The notes under the pieces were generated by a model that was not told where the DNA came from, did no database searches, and worked only from the letters and a program-made list of their open reading frames with translations. The position numbers were made by a program, and so were the translations under genes. DNA of 42,855 bases from Amoebophrya sp. AT5.2 (lineage: Eukaryota; Sar; Dinophyceae; Syndiniales; Amoebophryaceae), in assembly GCA_005223375.1 (NCBI GenBank), contig RXOD01003865.1:1-42855 (forward strand), in the 5' to 3' direction. Shown in pieces: positions 13,501 through 24,614 of the stretch (positions are counted from its first letter, which is position 1; each line of letters begins with the position of its first letter).

Positions 13501-15388
13501 GACGAAAACTCCTCCGGCGACGACGACAGCAACACCGTAGCGATTCCGCCGGGCAGCCCGGGGGCGCGGGGCGAAGACGAGCCTGTGTTCGAGTTTCCGA
13601 AATCGCCGACGAAAAGCCAGGGCTCCGGGCTCGCCGCGGTCAGATCGATGGCCAACGAGCCCCGCGAGCCCACTCTGGGAGAGGTGGAAAGGCAAATTCT
13701 GACGAGGTACATCAACAAAAACAGCCGTTCGCAGAAGTTCATGCTGATGAAGCTGAAGTCCATCAAGCACGGCCCGTCCGACCGCGGTAACCACGCCGAC
13801 GGCACGCCGATTATAATTCCAGACATGCCCCCACCAATTGGCGGAGCGCCGGGATCCCCCTCCCAGACCACCCAGGGCCAGCCCGGCAGCGCCACCCCCA
13901 CGTCTGCTGCCGGTGCTGCTCCTACAAACCGGTCCTCGTCCCCCTCCAAACCCGCGACCCCGTCGGTCGCCGGCAGCGCGGCGGTTAGTCAGAAGTCCGT
14001 CGCCAACAAATCCAGCTCCTCGTCCGGCCCGAAGGAGGAGGTACGCATTTTCGCGGAGCTCTCCGGCTTCGACGCAACCTCGTCCGCCGCGGCGAATCCT
14101 AACTCCCGCAAGGAAAAAATGAAGAAGGCGTGGAACCTGGAGTACATTTTCCTCCCCCGCAGCGACAAAACCGTCGTCGAGTGGGAGGACGACGCGATCG
14201 TCGCGAACACGTGCTTTCTGTATTTGGCGTTGTGTGAGTACCTGGTGATCTGCGGGAAGTTGGTGAACCCCGTCGGGAGTATCGACCGCTTCGTCACGGA
14301 GCTCCCCGCAGGAGCTCCCCAGCTGCCCTCCAGACTCAAGTACCTGAGTCTGAGGAATACCAAGTGCTTCGACAACGGCGCGCTGAAGATCCTGCTCTCG
14401 TCCGCCGCGAAGAAGCTGGAGTTCCTGGACCTGTCGGGCAACTGCCTAACAAACAAGGCGCTCGCGGAGCTGAGCAACGCGTGCGGGTCGCAGCTGAACA
14501 ACGCGCTGCCGGCGCTGCGCTGCCTTCTACTCCAGAGCAACACATTCACGGCGAGCGGGGTGCAGAGCATCGCCGGCATGCTCGACAACGAGCACCCGCT
14601 GGAAGTACTGGACCTCGCGGACAACTGCTGCAGCGGCTGCGGAAGCTACTTCGCAAGGCTGTTCCAAAAACTGCTCAGGAGCTCGTACCTATGTTTTTAC
14701 ATTTACAATTTTTTATTAGAAAATTTCAAATTGGTCCCAAGTCCAACTTGTTCGCAGACGTGTGACCTTCGTGTAACAGAGAGACACCACGACGCGTATT
14801 AAAGTTTGAAGCTCGACGTCGATCGAGAAGTGTCGGGTCAGATCGAGTGATACAAATCAAAAAAATGATAAAATTGAATGCATGCTCACGCGCAGCCTCC
14901 ACACGATTTCTTTGCGTCGAAACGGTTTGATTTCTTCCGACGTCCCCGACCTTGTCACCGCGCTTCGCGAGAAAGCCAATGCTGCCACCAATGCAGCGAA
15001 GGCCACCAGTAAACGTCCCGTCCTCGAGTTTCTCACCCTGAACCTGGAAGACAACCAGATTGGCGAGGCGGGCATCCAGGACCTGTTCCGCAACGTCGAG
15101 TGTGGCCGGCTGAACCTGCGCAACACCGGCCCGTCGTCGACCTTCATGGAGCGATTCGTGAAGGACGAACGGTTGAGCGATGCTGTGGTGGTGCGAACGT
15201 GCTCGTTGGAAGAGCCGTGGCAGCATGAAGTGCTGGAACCCCGCACGAAGTTGAGCTATCTGGATCGACTTGGCGGAGACCCTGCCGGATCGCCCGAAGA
15301 CGGAATGACGCAGTACCTCGAAGCCTGGGTAGAGAAGCCGAGCGGGGGTGGATACGGGGCAGCCGAAACCAGGTTTCTGGGGTCGTGA
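10548..15388 (+). CDS. Pseudokinase-leucine-rich-repeat fusion protein
   Basis: Five exons: 10548-10799, 10987-11167, 11380-12860, 13141-14684 and 14896-15388, 1316 residues. All junctions are GT-AG and the phases match (0, 1, 0, 2). Residues 15-260 follow a kinase fold without its chemistry: LIVKNVLAAFENRHVIVEAV resembles an N-lobe; IVNAILEAVAELDFYDLTLL followed by DLRTENIWLS sits where the catalytic loop H-R-D-x-K-P-E-N should be, and KVTFLELENLQIAK sits where DFG should be. The HRD and DFG residues are missing. Residues about 280-860 are Ser/Gly-rich linkers around helical blocks. Residues about 1030-1240 are ribonuclease-inhibitor-type LRRs (LKYLSLRNT, LEFLDLSGNCLT, LEVLDLADNCCSG, LHTISLRRNGLI, LEFLTLNLEDNQIG). 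It is probably a scaffold or regulatory protein. The first intron could instead end at the repeated hexamer gcgtgg (10969-10974), adding four residues. The frame continues open after the TGA at 15386. Confidence 0.7.
13066..13099. repeat. Perfect 14-bp inverted repeat inside intron 12861-13140
   Basis: Arms 13066-13079 (gatcgatgtccatc) and 13086-13099 are exact reverse complements around a 6-nt loop. It lies about 40 nt from the acceptor of a 280-bp intron. It could fold in the pre-mRNA and bring branch point and acceptor together, or be left over from a mobile element; neither is shown. Confidence 0.8.
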
Positions 15389-15875
15389 ACCTATGCACTG
15401 GAAGCTATCATGCAGCTGCGCATGATCCGCAAAGGTAGTTATTTCGGCCCGCCTCCAGGTCCAGGAATGAATATCGATGGTGGAGGTGACAATGAAGATT
15501 CTGTTTCACTTGATGTTCTCGCTGCCTCGATCACGCAGTTTGGCACCGAAAGTGAAATGAGTGCGTTGCAGAACGTCCGACTCTTTACAACTGCAGCTCC
15601 GCGCACGATCGTGTTCGTCCGACTCCTATAAATACAACTGTAGCCTCGTTCGGTAGCAGTACGTGGATGGGTGGAGTCAGTCTTCAGCATTTCTACTGCG
15701 TCAGCATCGTGCTACGCCTGGCGTCTCACTCTCATCGTGAGTACTTGATTATGTAGTTAACTATTGATTTATAAGCAAGTTTGAGCAGTGACGTTGAGGT
15801 ACTAGACACGTAGAAGTAGCGTTTCTCTACGTGTACTTCCTTCTTGGCGAAAACCTCAAAAAAAAAGTCGGAAAA
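15389..15875. other. 3' region after the pseudokinase-LRR gene; open but probably untranslated
   Basis: The reading frame of the upstream gene stays open for 80 codons after its TGA, to a TAA at 15629. Third-position G/C is about 45%, against roughly 85% in the exons, so I read it as 3' UTR. The rest, to 15875, is the AT-richer 5' region of the next gene. Confidence 0.5.
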
Positions 15876-17599
15876 ATGGGCAAGAAAAACAAGGGCGGCG
15901 GCGGCCACGTCGAGCTGACCCAAGTGAATAAAGGCAAGCAGGACCACACGAACAAGACCCCATCGTCGTCCTCGGCGGCCGCCAGCAGCAAGCCGCAGCC
16001 GAAGGACACCATCAAGAAAACAAAATCTTCTTCAGATCCCCAGACACCTCGGCAAGACGTGCTCGAGGTGGACTACTACTCCAAGTATTTCGACGACGAG
16101 ATGTTCCGCGACATTTTGGCTGACTCCCCCGACATCAATCGCACCGCCTCCCTCTACTCCAAGGCCGACTGCCACAAGTGCATCTGCGACTGCCTCCAGG
16201 ACGTGCTCCAGGACGCCGGCTTCGAGGAGTGCACGTCCTGGCTCGACCTGCGGCTGCTCTGCTCCCTGTTGGCGTGCGGGATCGGCTTGTACACCGTGGC
16301 GTTCCTGAAATTCCCCGCGGACCGTGACACCATGTTCTATATGAAGGGACCAGGTGGTAAGTGGCCAACTGGTAAGTCCTGTGTAATGGGTTCCCTTGGG
16401 TGGCGAGTGCGTTAAGGCGCTGCGTCGGGCGTTTTCAGAGATGCCCCATGGTCTTGTGGGGGGTAGGGGTTGGCGTCGGCAAGTGACGAGACGCCGAGGG
16501 GTAGATAGAAGCAGCCGTGGACGTGGAAAGCCACTGACTACAGTGGTGATTAGGCCCAGAGAAAGCAGGGCAAAACAGGCCGCATAGGGTGGCGCCGATT
16601 GGTTTTCGGCTATAGGCTGCAAGAGTGCCAGGCTTGCCGACCGCGAAAAGCCGTCGGCTCTCGTTCTACAGGCCTCTTTTTAAGACCACCAAGAAAGGGC
16701 ACCCCGAAGATCCCCCCAAAGAATTCACCTACTATGGTTTTACCCACTTGCCACCTGGTCCGGCCATATTCTACCTGGTCATGCTCTACTCGGCGATAGC
16801 GGGCTTTGTCACCTACATCGACACGTGCGCCCTGGGTCCCTCGAACGTCTTCTCGCTGCGGGACAACGGAAAACGCAGCGTGCACGTATCCGTCTTGATG
16901 GACGAAAACACGTCGGAAGTGATTCTAGACGTAAGGAACAACAGCTAGGAAGAGGCGAGACCAGGTGGAGGTAAGAAGTGCCGGCCAAAGTGGTAACTGC
17001 TGCTTAAGTGGGTTTTTTTGCTGGGGGGTCCTCGGGATCGTCCTCTACTTTGAATTGATTGTCACTCCTGACGAAGGCATTCTTGCGAAAGGTGCAGAAA
17101 AGCAGAAGTATCCGCGGTCGGTCTGAGACCCCTGCCAACGAGCAGCCTACAGCTACAGCGACGCAATCGCGGCACATCGTCATGCACGTGGGGGGCCCCC
17201 TTTTTGTGATTATGTCCCTTCGCCTCCATCACCTCCCTCCCTATGGCTCGTCGTCAGCGAGAGACTGCTTCCCACAGTGGGGCATCTCTGAAACCGCCGC
17301 AGACCCCTTCGCGCCGGGTAGACTTCAGAGCGCACGCACTCGCCACCTAAGGCAATCCGCCACCCAAGTTGGGACCCATCACGCGTTAGTTACTTACCGG
17401 CTGGCCAGCACTTACCATCTGGCTCCCTCATAACAGCGGTCCGCCGACGGTAACGCGGGACAAGTGTGTCTCGCGGTACTTCGACGAGGAGGGCTACCTG
17501 GTGCTGGAAAACCTGTTCAACGACCTGTGCGCGACGATCGAAAAACACTGCGGACACATACCGATCTTCAAAGACCCGGTTGGCAAAAAAAACGACTGA
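15876..17599 (+). CDS. SPCS2: Signal peptidase complex subunit 2 (SPC25/SPCS2), split by two introner-like elements
   Basis: Non-catalytic subunit of the ER signal peptidase, which removes signal peptides during translocation. Exons 15876-16340, 16775-16945 and 17438-17599 join in phase 0 to 265 residues; human SPCS2 has 226. The start is the first ATG in frame (MGKKNKG), followed by a lysine-rich, low-complexity N-terminus. Conserved order: EVDYYSKYFDDEMFRDIL; first membrane span LLCSLLACGIGLYTVAFL; the short lumenal turn FPADRDTMFY; second span LVMLYSAIAGFVTYI; then the C-terminal beta region ending CVSRYFDEEGYLVLENLF. Without the intervening DNA the distance between the spans matches the family. 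GT-AG alternatives exist (for example 16354 to 16631) but insert about 50 residues between the spans. Both introns are therefore assigned to the direct repeats; see the mobile-element entries. Confidence 0.85.
16341..16774 (+). mobile_element. Introner-like element A in SPCS2, with terminal inverted repeats
   Basis: 434-bp intron. Inverted repeats of 18 bp (17 matching) lie at 16347-16364 (GGACCAGGTGGTAAGTGG) and 16744-16761. Outside them are near-identical direct repeats, CATGTTCTAT at 16331-16340 and CATATTCTAC at 16765-16774, resembling a target-site duplication. Cutting at these repeats restores SPCS2; the intron ends are then not GT-AG. It has no open frame for a transposase, so it is non-autonomous. 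Bases 16343-16450 match the reverse complement of the 3' part of element B. Confidence 0.75.
16946..17437 (-). mobile_element. Introner-like element B in SPCS2, opposite orientation to A
   Basis: 492-bp intron between two AACAGC copies (16940-16945 and 17432-17437). Inverted ends: 16961-16987 (CCAGGTGGAGGTAAG...) against 17402-17422 (tggccagcacttaccatctgg), imperfect. Its reverse complement carries the same blocks as element A in the same order: CCAG-TGGTAAGTG, GCCA, GGTAAGT, GGTGGCGAGTGCGT and TTTCAGAGATGCCCCA. The strand is given relative to element A. Exon joining at AACAGC gives RNNS followed by GPPTVTRDKC in frame; without removal a TAG follows at 16946. Confidence 0.75.
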
Positions 17600-18247
17600 C
17601 GAGGAAGATTTTGGCGCTGAGTTTCGAAGAAACTGGCGATCATAGTACAGAGTCCGGAGAGTTGTCATGCGCTGACTGAAAATCGTTTTTCGCGGGACTT
17701 CTATCGAGGAGTACCCAGCAATCCAACATGAATGTGTCGGGCCAGCAGATGGCGCGGCTCCTCATGAAGATGGTGACGTGGGTGGAGGTCTGTTGGTGAT
17801 CATGTGGGAAGCACAAGCAACTACAGAAAAAGCGAAGATAAATTGGACTCGATCATCAAGAGTACTTCATCTTCGCTGTGTGTGCTTGCGGCTTTGCCGC
17901 TTGTATGCCGCCCGGCGGTATTTTCCTAGTACTTCTTCGCCATCACTATCGCTGTGTCGCTGTCGGTGGCTTCAATACGGTTTTGCCAGCATTGCTTCAA
18001 TACGGTTTTGCCAGCGCTGTGCCAGCGCTGGCACGGGTTCTGGGAGTGCTGTTTCCGTGAAAGAAGCGAGAACGAAGTAGAAGCGGTAGCCGACAAGCAC
18101 ATGGAGGGACGACAAGTACCGACATTTCCTCGTCACGGCCACGGAAAATAGTCAGTGTGGAAATTATGCTAATGCAGTCAGCGACAGTAGTCAAAATAAA
18201 GCCCCGGCGGGAGGTCCTTCTCAGGAATTAAAAAAACAAAGTAAAGA
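17600..18247. other. Intergenic region with a short tandem repeat and palindrome
   Basis: 648 bp. A 22-nt unit, gcttcaatacggttttgcca plus gc, is present twice (17969-17990 and 17994-18015), followed at 18021-18032 by the perfect palindrome GCCAGCGCTGGC. No gene supported. Confidence 0.6.
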
Positions 18248-19222
18248 ATGAAGCTGCTTCCCTACCTCAATTTTGCGCGCCACACTACCGGGCATGCGCT
18301 CGCCAGTGCGATTCTCCTTTCCGGCGGAACCGTGTCCGCCGCTGTGGAAACGGTCACGAACATGCTCGCGAAGCTCGTTGCTGCCCTATTCGGTGCGCAG
18401 GTCAACGATCTCTCAGTGGATTCACCTACCTTCCTGCTTTCCGAGCTCGGGGGTGCACACGCATCGCTGTTCTGCACCTGCATACACTACCAGCCGGATT
18501 CGGAAGGCGCCCTCGGCACCGGCCTGCCCCAGATCATCGACGAAAAAAAATCGCTCGACGCCCGACGAACCCAAATGCTGGCCGTCGAAGGGAAAAATAG
18601 GACCGTGACGGACCTCCGCATGACGTCCGAGAAGTTGATCGAATTGTCGCATGAGGTTCTCAGGGCGGAATTCGGAACGATGAAGCCGGAGCTGCTGGCG
18701 GAGGATTTTCGCTTCGTCTTCCCCGTCGTGGGGCCGCTGTCAAAAAAAGAGTTCGTGGACGCGTTTTCTTCGTTCGGAGTGCGCGAGACCTTCCCGGGCA
18801 CGCGCGGCAACTTCTTCGGCTTCACGGTCGATCCGCTGGAGCCCGACCGGGTGTGGTTTTTCAGCCGGGGCGAGATGACCATGAGTGGGCCGCTAAAAGT
18901 GCCCACGTTCTCCTCGTCCTCCTCCGCAAGAACCTCCTCCCACCTGACTTTGCTGCGTCCCTCGCACAAGCGCATACTGACGCCGCCGCAGGCGCTGTCG
19001 ATGAGCTTTACGGCGGACGGGAAGTGCTACAAGCTCACCGGCGGATACGTGGTGGACCGGTTCGGTGGGGCGAGCACGTCGCTAGGCGGATTCTTCGGCG
19101 TCTTGCACGCACTAGGGGTGTTTTTGCCCTTTCCGGAAGGCCGCCCGTGGTCGCCAAGCCCCTTCTGGCAGGCGTTCATCCTGCGCCCGCAGGAGGTCAT
19201 CAGGGAGTGGAGGAAGCTGTGA
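18248..19222 (+). CDS. NTF2/SnoaL-like fold protein
   Basis: 324 residues, single exon; start at the first in-frame ATG. The N-terminus (MKLLPYLNFARHTTGHALAS, then AILLSGGTVSAAVETV) could be a signal or transit peptide. From about residue 125 the sequence follows the cone-shaped NTF2-like fold: an N-terminal helix, LLAEDFRFVFPVVGPLSKKE, FFGFTVDPLEPDRVWFFSRG, LSMSFTADGKCYKLTGGYVV, DRFGGASTSLGGFFGVLHAL, and PFPEGRPWSPSPFWQAFILR. Proteins with this GGYVVDR...PFPEG layout are known to me from diatoms and other algae as SnoaL-like proteins without a proven reaction. A Ser/Arg-rich insert of about 25 residues (near 220-245) interrupts two strands and could be a retained in-frame intron. Substrate unknown. 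Confidence 0.65.
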   Translation: MKLLPYLNFARHTTGHALASAILLSGGTVSAAVETVTNMLAKLVAALFGAQVNDLSVDSPTFLLSELGGAHASLFCTCIHYQPDSEGALGTGLPQIIDEKKSLDARRTQMLAVEGKNRTVTDLRMTSEKLIELSHEVLRAEFGTMKPELLAEDFRFVFPVVGPLSKKEFVDAFSSFGVRETFPGTRGNFFGFTVDPLEPDRVWFFSRGEMTMSGPLKVPTFSSSSSARTSSHLTLLRPSHKRILTPPQALSMSFTADGKCYKLTGGYVVDRFGGASTSLGGFFGVLHALGVFLPFPEGRPWSPSPFWQAFILRPQEVIREWRKL

Positions 19223-19932
19223 TGATCGTGAGACTACTGAATGCCCGCAGTGGCAGACGTTCCTTCCTCAACATTTACCAGTTCAGCTGCAGCAGCTGCT
19301 TCTGCTGCAACGGACGATGTATGGCCATCGCGTACTAGACGGATTTGTACACCACGACGACATGTGCTCTTCGCCGTGATCGATGACTGAAACGGGTACC
19401 CGCGCGGTTGCCGTTTGCTCAGTCCCGTTTTCTTTGTGCAGGATAGAGGATTTGCGACAGCAGTACAGGAGCAATAAAGACCCGAAACGGGGAGGTTGCT
19501 TTCTGGTGGAGGTGCAGAAAAAGATGATGATGTTCCAACTTTAGAAAGTGCCCTCTATTTTCTTGACCTGACAACTTTTTTGCCGCCAGTCAAAATTAAA
19601 ATCGTGTCGTCGTCCTGCTCGTGGATAGCATCGTACTTTCCATAGCATTTTCTCAGTGCTACTTTCTCGTCCTACTTGCACTTGCTCGTCCTCCTCCTCT
19701 GTGGACGGAGACGGTAGCAAATGAACAGGCGTGGCAAATTAATGTCGAAGCATGATCTACATCTAGCGGGAGATGAATCAATTGAAGCAACCTCCGTAGC
19801 ACAGCGAGCTCCGCGTGCAGGCGCAGCTGCAGGCAGCCACTTCTCAATTTTACTTGCAGCACGACTTCTACTACTTTCTTTGCTCGCGGCTGGCGCTGCC
19901 GCTGCGAGCGCGGACAGAATTAAAACTAAATA
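19223..19932. other. Intergenic region upstream of the TTLL gene
   Basis: 710 bp. A 70-codon open frame (19721-19933) ends on the TAA whose last base starts the TTLL ATG. Its product, rich in Ala/Leu/Arg, resembles nothing I know; it is either 5' leader sequence or an upstream ORF. No repeat or RNA gene seen. Confidence 0.5.
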
Positions 19933-23241
<3,309 letters not shown>

Positions 23242-23670
23242 GAGTCGCGCCAGGTTGAGGTTGCGGGACACTGGTCTCGTCTTCGTTGCAGCACAACTCA
23301 CCCGTAGCTCGAATTGATAATTGAAAGCCGAAGGGGATGCTGATGTCATGCGCTCCGAATTCGTCTAACTTTCTTCAATAGTTAGCGTCATAAATGTAGT
23401 TCTGGCTACTGCATGAAGTTGCAGAAGTCTTGGAGAACGAGAAGTACAACTCCGGAACCGGCGATTCATACATTCACGTTTCGATGTGTACTCACACAAA
23501 GGAGATACTTTATCGCTCGATGTCCAGCAGCAGGATGCTTTTTCTATAAAATGGATACGATCATGATGTGAGAAGGTTCTCGTAAATCACTGCAACATGA
23601 ACATAGAGACGGAGACATAGAAATCGAAATCGTAGCAGATAAATCCTCGATCGAGAGCGAGACCAACATC
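23242..23670. other. Intergenic region between TTLL and TMEM42-like genes
   Basis: 429 bp with no supported gene, repeat or RNA. Presumably 3' UTR and the 5' region of the following gene. Confidence 0.5.
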
Positions 23671-24423
23671 ATGTCGAAAATGGCTCCTCTGCGCGCATTG
23701 GTTGTCTCCAGCTTTTCTGCAGCGCTCGCGAGTGTTTCTATGGCTGCTGCGTTTGATAGCGGCCCCGGCGGGTATGGAGGAACATCACTTGGCAATGTGG
23801 TGTTTCGCGCGGTCTGCTTCGTTTTGGGTGTCTCCTCGAACGTGATCATGTGGCAGTTCTTTCTCTCAGCGAACGTCTCGGCCGACTCCGCGACGGAAGT
23901 ATCCGCCCTCGCGTTGGGACTGAACTTCCTCTTCTCGGCGCTATTGTCGCGCGGCATACCGCGAGCGTACCAGATAGGCAGAGAGCTGCTGATCACAACA
24001 ATGTCGCTCCTGCTGTCGCAGCCACAAGGCACGGCTGGTGCTGACGGCGGCCCAGCTATGGTGGTGAGTAGTCTTTTGGTCAGCGTTTCTGAAAGTATGA
24101 CGGAACTCTTCAAAGCAGCGCTTTCTTATTTAGGAGCGGAGAAGAAGGAGGAGGCGTCCATGTTAATGCTTGATATTGAGCAGTACAAACGGAATTTCCG
24201 ATTTCTCGTGGGGGTCGGTTTAATTCTGGTCGGGGTTAGACTGCTGTCGAGTTCCGAAAAGAGCAGTACCTCGAAGATGACCGTAACAAGGAGAAAATCA
24301 ACAATACGCAGTGCTGCGAAAGCGCGCGGGTCGAATTCCGACAACAGAAAGACACAAGGCAAGGCAGAAAATAGAAAGAAATCGCGGGCGACGACTCCAA
24401 AAGCTAAATTGAAAAAGGTGTAG
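23671..24423 (+). CDS. TMEM42-like (EamA/DMT superfamily) membrane protein
   Basis: 250 residues, start at MSKMAPL. Hydrophobic segments near residues 5-27, 45-70, 78-92 and 172-190. The block FRAVCFVLGVSSNVIMWQFF, followed by SATEVSALALGLNFLFSALL, resembles the TMEM42 signature (residues N-x-x-x-W-x-x-F, then a Ser-rich turn and N-F-x-x-S-A), and FLVGVGLILVGVRLL resembles the last helix. Between these blocks the protein has about 75 more residues than I expect; this may be lineage-specific sequence or a stopless intron. The C-terminal 60 residues are basic and presumably cytosolic. The family is related to small multidrug/nucleotide-sugar transporters, but its function is not established. 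Confidence 0.5.
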   Translation: MSKMAPLRALVVSSFSAALASVSMAAAFDSGPGGYGGTSLGNVVFRAVCFVLGVSSNVIMWQFFLSANVSADSATEVSALALGLNFLFSALLSRGIPRAYQIGRELLITTMSLLLSQPQGTAGADGGPAMVVSSLLVSVSESMTELFKAALSYLGAEKKEEASMLMLDIEQYKRNFRFLVGVGLILVGVRLLSSSEKSSTSKMTVTRRKSTIRSAAKARGSNSDNRKTQGKAENRKKSRATTPKAKLKKV

Positions 24424-24614
24424 GCTGGAATGCTGCATAGTTTGACCTCGAAAAGTGTAGTACCTTGAGAGCTGAACAAGCGATAGCACACAAGCAGATG
24501 TACTTTGCATTTGCCATCAACACGCCCCGATGATGTTCATATACTCGAACTGTTCGTTGTTGAAGAACTGAACGCGGCAGGGTACTTCCTTGCAAGCGGA
24601 TCCTCAGCTCGAGC

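Noticed and set aside
13137..13949. 270-codon open frame on the - strand
   Set aside because: Antisense to exon 4 of the pseudokinase-LRR gene; explained by G/C-rich third positions.
16632..16774. Open frame in the 3' part of introner A (KEFTYYGFTHLPPGPA) as an SPCS2 exon
   Set aside because: It would insert about 50 residues between two membrane spans that are close together in the family, and part of it is the element's inverted repeat. It remains a possible isoform.
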